A stretch of 64,000 nucleotides of DNA from Sulfitobacter alexandrii (GTDB lineage: Bacteria > Pseudomonadota > Alphaproteobacteria > Rhodobacterales > Rhodobacteraceae), in assembly GCF_001886735.1 (NCBI RefSeq), contig NZ_CP018076.1:2170001-2234000 (forward strand), written 5' to 3'. The notes below the pieces were generated by a model. That model did not search any database. It was not told the origin of the DNA and saw only the letters and a program-made list of their open reading frames with translations. This document shows positions 1-8,008 of this stretch, piece after piece. A program made the translations under genes and the position numbers. Each line of letters starts with the position of its first letter. Position 1 is the stretch's first letter.

Positions 1-479
1 TGCTTCGATCCGCCCAGCGCGTATTCGTAGGCGACCGGCCAGCCGTCGGCCCCCGGCACCACCGACATCCTGTCGGACCGCAGCACGTGCAGTTCGACCG
101 GAAGATCGACCGTCCCGACGACGGCTTCCACATAAGCGTTCCCGCTCAACAGAAGCTGGGCATAGAGCGCTTCCAGCAGTTCCGCCCGCCCCTGCGCCCC
201 GTTGGGCCGGGCCAACAGGTCCGCCAGCGGATGGCTGTCGTAGCGGCGGTGACAATCCTGAACGACGAGCGGCAGGGCCGCCGCCGCCTCGGCAATCAGC
301 TTTACCGACCGAAAGCCGACGGGGTTTCCGCAGAACCCCGTGCGGGTGAGACTGGCCGTATCGCGCGCGCTCCATGCCACGCGACCGGAGGTCTGGTAGG
401 CCACGACGGGCCCCGTCGCCGATGCCTTCTGCTCGGATTGGCCCGCCACCGCATCACGTCGCAGAAAATCAAAAACCAT
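1..479 (-). CDS. HK97-type phage portal protein, gene transfer agent g3 (C-terminus cut by window edge)
   Basis: Reading down from an ATG at 479, the translation starts MVFDFLRRDAV and continues open to base 1, so the carboxyl end lies outside the window. The phrase TGFCGNPVGFRSVKLIAEA, followed by ALPLVV and HPLADLLARPNGAQG, is typical of HK97-family portals, which form the dodecameric DNA entry ring of the head. A GAGGAG ribosome binding site (about 486-491) precedes the ATG. It lies 184 bases downstream of the large terminase on the same strand, matching order g1-g2-g3 of the Rhodobacter capsulatus-type gene transfer agent. The family is clear. The transfer-agent assignment rests on gene order and the neighbour mltG. 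Confidence 0.88.
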   Translation of the reverse strand, partial: MVFDFLRRDAVAGQSEQKASATGPVVAYQTSGRVAWSARDTASLTRTGFCGNPVGFRSVKLIAEAAAALPLVVQDCHRRYDSHPLADLLARPNGAQGRAELLEALYAQLLLSGNAYVEAVVGTVDLPVELHVLRSDRMSVVPGADGWPVAYEYALGGSK

Positions 480-663
480 GCCATCGCTCCTCATCTCGCC
501 TGCCGCCGGTTCCCGTCTCACCCGACATGCAGACACTTTGCCTCAAACGCGTTAAATTCCCGGAAGGCCACCGCGCGGTCGATGCGCAACAGCCCCGCTC
601 TCGACGCCGGAATGCCACCGCGCCGATCCACCGGCGAGGCGACGCTGCATCCATGGATGATCG

Positions 664-2034
664 CTAGAGGCTGCGCACCGCCGGCGCGCGCCACTTCGCC
701 GCCGGCTCGATCATCAGCTCGTGGAGCGCCCAGACAAGCGCATCGACCCGGTCCGGCGACCCGCCGCCCTCGTAGCCCCGCGCGGTCATCCGGCACATCT
801 GTTCTTCCAGCCGGCCCAGCCCCCTTGCGTGGCGGACCCGGCCCTGTTCGTACAAGGCCGCCACCGGCTCCGCCCGAGCGACCTTTCCGCGGCTGGCGTG
901 CACGGATTTCAGCGGGACCAGCGGATCGACCCCGCGCAGGACCTCACCCACCATCTGGCCCCCCTGGTTCACCTCCGCCACAAGCCGGTCGGCACCGAAC
1001 CGTTCCATCGCCGCAATCGCCGCACGTGCCCAGCCCGAGGGCGTGGCCCCTTCGACCGTCGCATCGGCCAGCACGAAAGCGCGCCAGTCCTGAACCGGCC
1101 CCCGTGTCTGCGCACCAACGACGACGATCCCGCAGGCATCCGACCCGGCGCCCGCGGAGGCTGCCGGATCCAGACCCACGACGATCCGGTCCATTTCGGG
1201 CAGGATGTCGATGTGCGCGGCCTCCAGCATCGCGGACGTCCAAAGCGCCCCTTCCGCATCCACCAGCAGGACACCCTCCAACTCCTGCTGGGCCAGCCGC
1301 GTACCCGCATAGCGCGCCATGACCTCTTCCAAAAAAGACTGCGCAAGGTTGGCCGAATTCGCCTGCGTCGGTGCGTGGGTGGTAACCGTGGAGGGCGAGG
1401 CAAGAAGCCTTTTCAGCACCGGCACGTTGCGCGGGGTCGTCGTGACGCAGACACGCGGGTCGTCACCGAGCCGCAGCGAAAACTGCACCTGGTCCCAGGT
1501 TTCCTCCGCCTTCTTCCATTTGGCCAGCTCGTCCACCCATGCGGCATCGAACTGGGGCCCGCGCAGCCCTTCCGGGTCGTGGGCCGTGTGTACCGTCGCC
1601 ACGGCACCATTGGGCCAGACCAGCCGCTTGCGCCCCGCTTCCCAGATCGGTCTGCGATCCTCCGGCGAACAGGCGAGGATACCGCTATCCCCGAATATCA
1701 TCACCTCCCGCGCCTGGTCGATGGTTTCGCCCACCAGCGCGATCCGGCGGCATTTGCCGGGGTCCAGCGGTCGCGCGCCCTCCACCATGGCGCGGACCCA
1801 CTCCGCACCGGCGCGCGTCTTGCCCGCCCCCCGGCCGCCCATCACCACCCAGGTCCGCCAGTCGCCTTCAGGCGGCAACTGGTGCTCCATCGCCCAGAAC
1901 TCGAATAGGAAGGGCAGCGACAGCAGCTCTTCTTCCGAGAGGGAGTCAAGAAACCGGTTTTGGAGGCTGACATCGGCGCAGGCGATCCAGCTTGCACCCG
2001 ATCTCAGCCCGGGCCCTGTCCAGGTCGAGGGCAT
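664..2034 (-). CDS. Large terminase subunit (ATPase/nuclease), gene transfer agent g2
   Basis: This motor protein packages DNA into heads and cuts it. From the ATG at 2034 it has about 456 residues. Walker A GGRGAGKTRAG lies near residue 66, Walker B-like FDAAWVDEL near 164, and the coupling motif TTTPR near 200. The C-terminal RNase H-fold nuclease has acidic residues in GLDPAAS (about 288), DRLVAEVN (about 347) and DRVDALVWAL (about 433). The start is uncertain: other in-frame ATGs exist at 2076 and 2100. All of these overlap the end of the small terminase gene, so the two are probably translationally coupled. In the transfer agents this enzyme does headful packaging of host DNA. Confidence 0.9.
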   Translation of the reverse strand: MPSTWTGPGLRSGASWIACADVSLQNRFLDSLSEEELLSLPFLFEFWAMEHQLPPEGDWRTWVVMGGRGAGKTRAGAEWVRAMVEGARPLDPGKCRRIALVGETIDQAREVMIFGDSGILACSPEDRRPIWEAGRKRLVWPNGAVATVHTAHDPEGLRGPQFDAAWVDELAKWKKAEETWDQVQFSLRLGDDPRVCVTTTPRNVPVLKRLLASPSTVTTHAPTQANSANLAQSFLEEVMARYAGTRLAQQELEGVLLVDAEGALWTSAMLEAAHIDILPEMDRIVVGLDPAASAGAGSDACGIVVVGAQTRGPVQDWRAFVLADATVEGATPSGWARAAIAAMERFGADRLVAEVNQGGQMVGEVLRGVDPLVPLKSVHASRGKVARAEPVAALYEQGRVRHARGLGRLEEQMCRMTARGYEGGGSPDRVDALVWALHELMIEPAAKWRAPAVRSL

Positions 2035-2287
2035 GATTTCCGTTGGCAATGCCTGCTTGCTTGTTTCTGCTTTCATTGAGAATGTTCTCCGCCTTTGCAC
2101 ATTGCGGGATCAGCGCCAGAGCGTCCCTGAGGCTCTGGGCCATCGCCTTCGTGTCGATGTCTTCAAGGCTGCCTGCCTCCCGTGTCAGCGTCTCGATCCG
2201 CCGTCGCAGATCCCGGACAGCCTTCTGGAGGGCCTCAAAAACTTCGGTGTTGTATGCTACCTCGTCGTTCAGCGTCGTGCCTGACAT
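1946..2287 (-). CDS. Small terminase-like protein, gene transfer agent g1
   Basis: A 113-residue, mostly helical protein with a charged coiled-coil-like N-terminal half (NTEVFEALQKAVRDLRRRIE) and a basic C-terminus. It sits directly upstream of, and overlaps, the large terminase. This position, size and helical character match g1 of RcGTA-type clusters, which is a divergent TerS. A GAGG ribosome binding site precedes the ATG. It is the first gene of the cluster and is separated from mltG by an intrinsic terminator, so the cluster promoter should lie in 2288-2330 or read through from upstream. The name rests on synteny more than on strong motifs. Confidence 0.75.
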   Translation of the reverse strand: MSGTTLNDEVAYNTEVFEALQKAVRDLRRRIETLTREAGSLEDIDTKAMAQSLRDALALIPQCAKAENILNESRNKQAGIANGNHALDLDRARAEIGCKLDRLRRCQPPKPVS

Positions 2288-2330
2288 GCCGCCTCAACCT
2301 TTTCTGGGGGTCCCCGACCGAACAGACATC

Positions 2331-2364
2331 AAAAAGGCGGCTCCCGGGTCATCCCGGGGCCGCC
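2331..2364 (-). terminator. Rho-independent terminator after mltG
   Basis: On the minus strand there is a 12-13 bp GC-rich stem (GGCGGCCCCGGG / CCCGGGAGCCGCC with a small mismatch), a four-base loop and then TTTTT. It lies between the mltG stop and the start of the gene transfer agent cluster. It should therefore end mltG/fabF transcription and separate it from the phage-like genes. Confidence 0.85.
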
Positions 2365-2460
2365 TGACGCCTGTCCTAGCATGACAGGGTTTGTACTTCA
2401 GACCGTGCGCAAAGTCAAGTTTTTCTTCTTTAACAGATACTTAACCGACGGCGCGTTGCG

Positions 2461-3645
2461 TCAGTTCCCGCCTGTGGATGCGTTGCCGGCCGCCGCCGCT
2501 CCGCGTTCGGCCTCGATCTGGCGCCAGCGCGCCACGTTCCGATTGTGTTCTTCCAGAGTGGTGGCAAACGCGTGGCCACCGGTGCCGTCCGCGACAAAGA
2601 AGACAAAGTCGGTCTCATCCGGCTGGGCCGCGGCCATCAGGCTCGCGCGACCCGGGTTCGCGATGGGCGTGGGCGGCAGACCGGTAATGACATAGGTGTT
2701 CCACGGCGTCTCCGCGCGCAGTTCCGACCGCCGCAGGCCGCGTCCCAGCACGCCTTTTCCTTCGGTGATGCCATAGATCACGGTCGGGTCCGTCTGCAGC
2801 CGCATGTTCTGGTTCAACCGGTTCACGAAGACCGAGGCCACCTGACCGCGCTCTTCGGGCACGCCGGTCTCCTTCTCCACGATCGATGCGAGGATCAGCA
2901 GGTCCTCCGGGCTCCCGATCGGCAGATCGGGATCACGCGCTTCCCACGCCTCGGCCACCAGCAATTCCTGCCGGGCCGCCATCTGCGCGATGATCGTCGC
3001 CCGGTCGTCACCGGGACGCACCTCGTAACTGTCCGGGGCGAGCGCGCCCTCGGCCGGGATCTCCGCGATGTTGCCCTCCAGCAGGTCGATCCCCTTGAGC
3101 GCCTCGGTCACCTGCCAGCTTGTCACGCCCTCGGCGACAGCCACGCGGAACCGGGTATCAGCCTTCTCCTTGGTGGTAGCGAAGATCTCGGGCACCTCGT
3201 CCTCGCCGGGCGTGAACTCTGCCCGCTCGACGAAACGGTTGCTCGTCGGATCGAGCTCCCGCACCTGCACCGAGATCCGGTTCACGCCGACGCGATAGAC
3301 CACCTCGGTTCCGCAGGTGCTGGCACCTCCACGGGTGACCACGTCCACGATCTGCGACATCGACGTCCCCGGCTGGACAAGGAAACTGCCCGCCTTGAGC
3401 TGCGACGTCTTTTCCTCGTAATCCGCACCGATCCGAAAGATCGCGGCAGAGGAGATCGCGCCCTGATCGACCAGCTTCTGGCTGACCCGGCGCATGTTCG
3501 AACCCCGCTCGACCTGCAGGCAAATCGCCTGATCCAGCGGCCCCTCGGCCTGGTATTCGCCCTTGCCCCAGAGAATGACGCCGCCCAGCAGGAACAGCCC
3601 CATGATGAGGAAGGTCACCGCGTTGGACGCGATATGTCGCCACAT
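2461..3645 (-). CDS. mltG: Endolytic murein transglycosylase MltG
   Basis: This protein cuts nascent peptidoglycan strands at the inner membrane and so sets glycan chain length. It has 394 residues, with one N-terminal membrane anchor (about 8-27), a LysM-like region and then the YceG catalytic domain. The catalytic glutamate lies in the conserved stretch ASIVEKETGVPEERGQVA (near residue 257), followed by LQTDPTVIYG and the C-terminal TGLPPTPIANPG motif. The length is normal for the family. It starts three bases after the fabF stop, so the two are co-transcribed. The mltG-fabF-acpP-fabG-fabD neighbourhood is common in proteobacteria. Confidence 0.95.
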   Translation of the reverse strand: MWRHIASNAVTFLIMGLFLLGGVILWGKGEYQAEGPLDQAICLQVERGSNMRRVSQKLVDQGAISSAAIFRIGADYEEKTSQLKAGSFLVQPGTSMSQIVDVVTRGGASTCGTEVVYRVGVNRISVQVRELDPTSNRFVERAEFTPGEDEVPEIFATTKEKADTRFRVAVAEGVTSWQVTEALKGIDLLEGNIAEIPAEGALAPDSYEVRPGDDRATIIAQMAARQELLVAEAWEARDPDLPIGSPEDLLILASIVEKETGVPEERGQVASVFVNRLNQNMRLQTDPTVIYGITEGKGVLGRGLRRSELRAETPWNTYVITGLPPTPIANPGRASLMAAAQPDETDFVFFVADGTGGHAFATTLEEHNRNVARWRQIEAERGAAAAGNASTGGN

Positions 3646-3648
3646 GCC

Positions 3649-4905
3649 TCAGACCTTCCCGAACAGGACGGATGCATTGGTTCCACCGAATCCGAAGGAA
3701 TTGCTCAGCGCCACGTTGATCTCGCGCTCCACCTTCCGGTTCGGCGCAAGGTCGATGGCCGTTTCCACCGCCGGGTTGTCCAGGTTGATGGTCGGCGGCG
3801 CCACCTGGTCGCGGATCGCGAGGATCGAGAAGATCGCCTCGATCGCCCCGGCCGCGCCCAGAAGGTGCCCCGTGGCGGACTTGGTCGACGACATGGTGAC
3901 CTTCCCTGCCGCGTCGCCCAGCATCCGCTCGACCGCGCCCAGTTCGATGGTGTCCGCCATGGTCGATGTGCCGTGCGCGTTGATGTAGTCGATGTCCGAA
4001 GGCTCCAGCCCCGCACCGCGCAGCGCACTGCGCATGGACCGTTCCGCGCCGTCGCCGTCCTCGGCCGGGGCGGTGATGTGATAGGCGTCGCCCGACAGGC
4101 CATAGCCCAGCACCTCGGCATAGATCTTGGCGCCGCGCGCCTTGGCGTGTTCGTACTCTTCCAGCACGACGATCCCGGCACCCTCGCCCATCACGAACCC
4201 GTCGCGATCGGCGTCGTAGGGCCGGCTTGCCTTCTTCGGATCGTCCCCGCGCTTGGTGCTCAGCGCCTTGCAGGCGTTGAAGCCCGCGATGCCGATCTCG
4301 CAGATCGCCGCTTCGGCACCGCCGGCGATCATCACGTCCGCATCGCCATGCTGGATCAGACGCGAAGCATCCCCGATGGCATGCGCGCCGGTCGAACAGG
4401 CGGTGACAACCGAATGGTTGGGCCCGCGGAAGCCGTACCGAATGGACACCTGACCGGAGATCAGGTTGATCAGCGCACCGGGCACGAAGAACGGGCTCAC
4501 GCGGCGCGGCCCCTTTTCCTTCATCATGACGGCGGTATTGGCGATGGAGTTCAGCCCCCCGATGCCGGACCCGATCAGCACGCCGGTACGTTCGAGGCTC
4601 TCGCGATCCTCCGGCATCCAGCCGGAATCCTCGACCGCCTGCTGCGCGGCGGCCATGCCGAACAGGATGAAGGTATCGACCTTGCGCTGCTCTTTCGGCT
4701 CCATGTACTTGTCGGCGTTGAAAGTCCCGTCCGACCCGTCGCCCAAGGGCACTTCACAGGCGTACTGGGTGACGAGATTGCTCGCGTCGAACAGGGTTAT
4801 CGGACCCGCGCCGGATTGCCCTTCGAGAATGCGTGACCAGCTTGCCTCGACCCCGTCGGCCAAGGGCGTCACCAAACCCAGTCCCGTCACCACAACTCTG
4901 CGCAT
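3649..4905 (-). CDS. fabF: 3-oxoacyl-ACP synthase II (KAS II)
   Basis: This condensing enzyme elongates acyl-ACP with malonyl-ACP in type II fatty acid synthesis and controls cis-vaccenate formation. It has 418 residues from the ATG at 4905, which has a GAGGGGG ribosome binding site. The longer frame to 4962 lacks such a site. The Cys-His-His triad is complete: Cys170 in VVTACSTGAHAIG, His in NAHGTSTMADTIELGA and His in STKSATGHLLGAAGA. It lies three bases upstream of mltG. Confidence 0.96.
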   Translation of the reverse strand: MRRVVVTGLGLVTPLADGVEASWSRILEGQSGAGPITLFDASNLVTQYACEVPLGDGSDGTFNADKYMEPKEQRKVDTFILFGMAAAQQAVEDSGWMPEDRESLERTGVLIGSGIGGLNSIANTAVMMKEKGPRRVSPFFVPGALINLISGQVSIRYGFRGPNHSVVTACSTGAHAIGDASRLIQHGDADVMIAGGAEAAICEIGIAGFNACKALSTKRGDDPKKASRPYDADRDGFVMGEGAGIVVLEEYEHAKARGAKIYAEVLGYGLSGDAYHITAPAEDGDGAERSMRSALRGAGLEPSDIDYINAHGTSTMADTIELGAVERMLGDAAGKVTMSSTKSATGHLLGAAGAIEAIFSILAIRDQVAPPTINLDNPAVETAIDLAPNRKVEREINVALSNSFGFGGTNASVLFGKV

Positions 4906-5011
4906 CTCGTGCCCCCTCATGTCTTTGTGAGGCCTATACATTGGCCGGGCCCACGTGTTCAAGAGCGGAGGCTGCGCTCGGCGGGATCAGGCAGGCGCCG
5001 CCGCGCGGCAT

Positions 5012-5422
5012 TCAGCGCAGCGAAAGCACCAGCAGAACAAGGCCATAGCTCATGTCGGCCACGAAACAGCCCAGCGCGTCCAGCGACATCAGCGGCAGGC
5101 CATGCTGCAACCGTCGCAGCAGGTGCCAGATGCCTTGGGCGAATATGGCGACGACCAGCACCGCCGGCGATGTCGCCAGACCCAGAACAGCCCCTCCGAT
5201 CAGCAGGAGCGCGATCAGTGTCTCCGGCCCCAGAGGCGTCCGGTGGCCGCTGGTTTCCGTCAGGTAGGACAGGTTGATGTAGATCGCGACGACAGCCGCC
5301 GTCAGCCAGACGTGCGGTGCGGCCTGGGGCCACTGCGCGACCATGTACAGCGTAAGGTAAAGCGCCGACACGGAAATCAGCAGGTGTTGCCTGTGTCGCA
5401 GGAATTCGGAAAAGGTGACCAT
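5012..5422 (-). CDS. Small integral membrane protein of unknown function
   Basis: A 136-residue protein with four predicted membrane helices (about 14-30, 38-54, 68-92 and 112-134) separated by short loops. The segment LTETSGHRTPLGPETL between helices 2 and 3 is the main polar loop. I recognise no family or catalytic residues. The start has a modest GAAGGTC ribosome binding site. It stands between fabF and an acetyltransferase, on the same strand as both. The hydrophobic pattern and lack of competing frames support a real gene. Function is unknown. Confidence 0.65.
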   Translation of the reverse strand: MVTFSEFLRHRQHLLISVSALYLTLYMVAQWPQAAPHVWLTAAVVAIYINLSYLTETSGHRTPLGPETLIALLLIGGAVLGLATSPAVLVVAIFAQGIWHLLRRLQHGLPLMSLDALGCFVADMSYGLVLLVLSLR

Positions 5423-5534
5423 ATCGAAAGACCTTCAATACCAATACCGGTCAGTAGGCCACCCCCGAAACGGGGCAGCAAGTCAGGCAATCCCTACCCT
5501 GCGCGGGGTTCCGCCGTCGGACACGGGATTTCGC

Positions 5535-6068
5535 TCAGACCGGCGGTCCCTTGCGGGTCAGCAGCAGAACGGGGTCACCGTCCAGCGTCGCCTCGCGCAG
5601 CGCGCTGTAGCCCAGCGTCTCGGCGATCCGCAGGGATCCTTCGTTTTCGGGCGTGATGAGGCAGACGGTGCGTCCCGCCACGACCCGATCGAACCAGTCA
5701 TGTGCCGCCTGCGCGGCTTCAAGGCCCAGTCCCCGGCCCTGCGCGCCCGGCTCGAGCACCCAGCCGGCTTCTGGAAAAGGATCAAAATCCTCTCCCAACC
5801 CTCTGGAACCGAAAAAGAAACCGGTCTGCCCGGCCATTTCCGGCTGACGGTGGATCTGGATGGCCCACTGCCCGAAGCCCGCGATCTGCCAATGCCCGGC
5901 ATTGCGCAGAAAGGCGTCCCATGACCGCGCCTTCGGCCAGGGCTTGCCGGAAATATGCGTGACCACGGCGGGGGTCGCCCAGATTTCCGCGAAACGCGGA
6001 AAATCCTCGCGGCGCATGGCACGCAGGGTCAGTCGGCTGGTGTTGATCGTCGGAACGGTGCGGGACAT
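5535..6068 (-). CDS. GNAT-family N-acetyltransferase (RimJ/RimL-like)
   Basis: Predicted acetyl-CoA-dependent acetyltransferase of 177 residues. The opening TINTSRLTLRAMRREDFPRF is the RimJ/RimL-type N-terminal signature. The acetyl-CoA pyrophosphate loop is VLEPGAQGRGLGLEAAQAA, and ITPENEGSLRIAETLGY is the characteristic C-terminal strand/helix. I chose the start at 6068 (MSRTVPT) because the family motif begins there. Its ribosome site is weak, and an upstream start at 6116 would add 16 residues unlike the family. The substrate cannot be read from the sequence. Confidence 0.85.
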   Translation of the reverse strand: MSRTVPTINTSRLTLRAMRREDFPRFAEIWATPAVVTHISGKPWPKARSWDAFLRNAGHWQIAGFGQWAIQIHRQPEMAGQTGFFFGSRGLGEDFDPFPEAGWVLEPGAQGRGLGLEAAQAAHDWFDRVVAGRTVCLITPENEGSLRIAETLGYSALREATLDGDPVLLLTRKGPPV

Positions 6069-6156
6069 GCGGTGAATTCTTTCACTCTTGGAAACTGCCT
6101 GCCCGCACCTAACCAAATGGCGCCGCTGCTTCGCAACCCTCGCCGCACCGCAGAAA

Positions 6157-6192
6157 CGAAAAACGGCGTCAATCCGCGGAGGACGACGCCGT
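6157..6192 (-). terminator. Rho-independent terminator after acpP
   Basis: On the minus strand the stem AACGGCGTC / GACGCCGTT encloses a 13-base loop and is followed by TTTCGTTTC. It lies 40 bases past the acpP stop, as expected for a very highly expressed short gene. Confidence 0.8.
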
Positions 6193-6232
6193 TCGATACT
6201 TCGTGCCGTGGTCAGACCTCCGGCAAATGGAC

Positions 6233-6466
6233 TCAGGAAGCTTCCTTGATGAACTTCACCGCGTCGCCGAAAGTCTGGATGTTCTCGGCCGCATCGTCCG
6301 GGATCTCGATGCCGAACTCTTCTTCGAACGCCATCACCAGCTCGACGGTGTCGAGGCTGTCTGCGCCCAGATCGTCGATGAACGACGCGTTCTCGGTCAC
6401 TTTGTCCTCTTCAACACCAAGGTGTTCCACAACGATCTTTTTCACGCGGTCTGCGACGTCGCTCAT
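6233..6466 (-). CDS. acpP: Acyl carrier protein
   Basis: This carries acyl chains on a phosphopantetheine arm during fatty acid synthesis. It has 77 acidic residues, the normal length. The prosthetic group attaches at Ser37 in [25 protein letters not shown] ribosome binding site lies eight bases before the ATG, and a strong terminator follows the gene. It is separated from fabG by 210 bases, which probably hold its own promoter. That gap also contains a GCCCCG/CGGGGC hairpin near 6549-6564. Confidence 0.98.
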   Translation of the reverse strand: MSDVADRVKKIVVEHLGVEEDKVTENASFIDDLGADSLDTVELVMAFEEEFGIEIPDDAAENIQTFGDAVKFIKEAS

Positions 6467-6676
6467 AATAAGTCCTCATGTCTTCCGGGGATCGGCATGA
6501 CCCCCCTATTATACTAGCCTCGTGCTGGTCCTCAGCGGTTGGCGAATGCCCCGTTTCCGGGGCGGCTCTGATCCTTGTTCGCACAAGGCCCATGGGGCGC
6601 GCAAGCACCCTCGTCTGCGATTCTGCGCCCCCTTTAGCACATGATGCATGGCACGCAAATGTTATAAGGCGCGGTC

Positions 6677-7414
6677 CTACAACATGGCCATGCCGCCGTT
6701 CACGTGCAAGGTCGTACCGGTCACATAGGCCGCTTCCACGCTGCTCAGATACACCACCGCACTGGCGATTTCCGCCGCGGTCCCCATGCGTCCCGCAGGG
6801 ATCTGGCCCATGATTCCGGATTTCTGATCGTCGGTCAGCTTGTCCGTCATCGCGGTGGTGATGAAGCCCGGCGCAACGGCGTTGACGGTGATCCCCCGGC
6901 TTGCCACCTCGTAGGCCAGCGATTTCGACATGCCGACGAGCCCCGCCTTGGACGCAGCGTAATTCGCCTGCCCCGGGTTGCCCGTGGCGCCGACGACGGA
7001 AGAGATGTTCACGATCCGGCCCCAGCGCGCCTTCATCATGCCGCGCATGACCCCCTTGCACAGCTTGAAAGTGGCGGTGAGGTTCACACCCAGAACCGAC
7101 TGCCATTCCTCGTCCGACATGCGCATGAAAAGGTTGTCGCGGGTGATGCCGGCGTTGTTGACCAGAATATCGACCGATCCCATGGCCTCGGCCGCCTGCT
7201 TGGGCAGCGCCTCGACCGCGGCCATGTCGCTCAGGTTGCAGGGCAGCACATGCGCGCGCTCGCAAAGTTCCGCCTTCAACGTCTCCAGCGGCTCGGTCCG
7301 GGTGCCGGACAGTCCCACGCTGGCACCCTGCGCATGCAGCTGCCGTGCAATGTCCGCTCCGATGCCACCCGAAGCGCCGGTGATCAGCGCGTTTTTCCCT
7401 GTCAGATCAAACAT
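6677..7414 (-). CDS. fabG: 3-oxoacyl-ACP reductase
   Basis: NADPH-dependent reduction of 3-oxoacyl-ACP in fatty acid elongation. It has 245 residues with the classical SDR layout: the nucleotide motif GASGGIG at 13-19, NNAG near 88, the catalytic serine in NISSVVGATGNPGQ (near 138), and Tyr/Lys in NYAASKAGLVGMSK (near 151/155). The C-terminus VNGGMAML is typical of FabG. AAGGAAGAG precedes the start. It lies between fabD and acpP, as in many proteobacteria. Confidence 0.96.
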   Translation of the reverse strand: MFDLTGKNALITGASGGIGADIARQLHAQGASVGLSGTRTEPLETLKAELCERAHVLPCNLSDMAAVEALPKQAAEAMGSVDILVNNAGITRDNLFMRMSDEEWQSVLGVNLTATFKLCKGVMRGMMKARWGRIVNISSVVGATGNPGQANYAASKAGLVGMSKSLAYEVASRGITVNAVAPGFITTAMTDKLTDDQKSGIMGQIPAGRMGTAAEIASAVVYLSSVEAAYVTGTTLHVNGGMAML

Positions 7415-7432
7415 GTCTCTTCCTTTTCGTAG

Positions 7433-8008
7433 TCAGTTCGCGGCCGGCTGCGTCAGCAGGCCATAACGGGCAATCTCGCCCGGCGTCAGTTCATGGATAC
7501 CGTCCGACGGCGCGGAGGCCAGAGTGAACCAGTAGAACGCGTCACTCCCCAGCATCTCGGCCACGTAGCGGCGCGTCATCTCGTGCTCGGGGGAATTGCG
7601 CGGATAGCTGCTCCCCTCGCGGTAGGCGTTGCGCCAACTGTGTACGCCCAGCGATGCGCCCGGCGCCATGGTACGGCGGGTGCCGGCAAGGAACAGGTCC
7701 ACCCCGCCGCTGTCCACGATACTGCCGGGCGGCAGGTGCGTGTCCATCCCCCGCGCCCGCAGCAGACGCCCCATCCGGATGGTCGCGGCGCCGTCGATGG
7801 ACCCGTCCACGCGGGTCTGCACCAGCGTCCTGACCTGCGGGTTCCGTGCGAGGATACGCTCGAAATTCGCGGGCGTGCGGCTGGTGATCGTGCCCGACAG
7901 GTACAGCCGGTCGCCCTCCACCTGCATCGTCGTGCCGTCGGAGGCATTCTCGATCGTCGCGCAGGAGGCCAGCGCAAGCAGCAGGACAAGGGCGAAGGCG
8001 CGGATCAT
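7433..8008 (-). CDS. Lipoprotein with ClpP/crotonase-like fold (COG3904-like)
   Basis: A 191-residue exported protein. The start MIRAFALVLLLALASCATIE is a lipoprotein signal with Cys at the LASC lipobox. The remainder (LVQTRVDGSIDGAATIRMGR, PPGSIVDSGGVDLFLAGTRR, APGASLGVHSW) resembles the ClpP-superfamily proteins grouped as COG3904, but I cannot see an unambiguous Ser-His-Asp triad. A Ser lies in DSGGVD and a His in VHSW. Its ATG overlaps the fabD stop (TGATG), so it is translationally coupled to fabD. The role is unknown: either a periplasmic serine protease or a non-catalytic relative. Confidence 0.75.
   Translation of the reverse strand: MIRAFALVLLLALASCATIENASDGTTMQVEGDRLYLSGTITSRTPANFERILARNPQVRTLVQTRVDGSIDGAATIRMGRLLRARGMDTHLPPGSIVDSGGVDLFLAGTRRTMAPGASLGVHSWRNAYREGSSYPRNSPEHEMTRRYVAEMLGSDAFYWFTLASAPSDGIHELTPGEIARYGLLTQPAAN

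Noticed and set aside
480..663. A small extra gene between large terminase and portal
   Set aside because: Two overlapping frames exist, but neither has a ribosome binding site or a protein-like composition. The portal's own GAGGAG site explains the downstream end of the gap.
2545..4836. Open frame of 763 codons on the plus strand opposite mltG and fabF
   Set aside because: It is the mirror of two certain minus-strand genes. It has low-complexity Arg/His/Gly composition, no start signal and no recognisable domain. High GC makes such antisense frames common here.
6549..6564. GCCCCG/CGGGGC hairpin between fabG and acpP as a terminator
   Set aside because: The stem is only six pairs with no T-run on either strand. 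I could not support a function.
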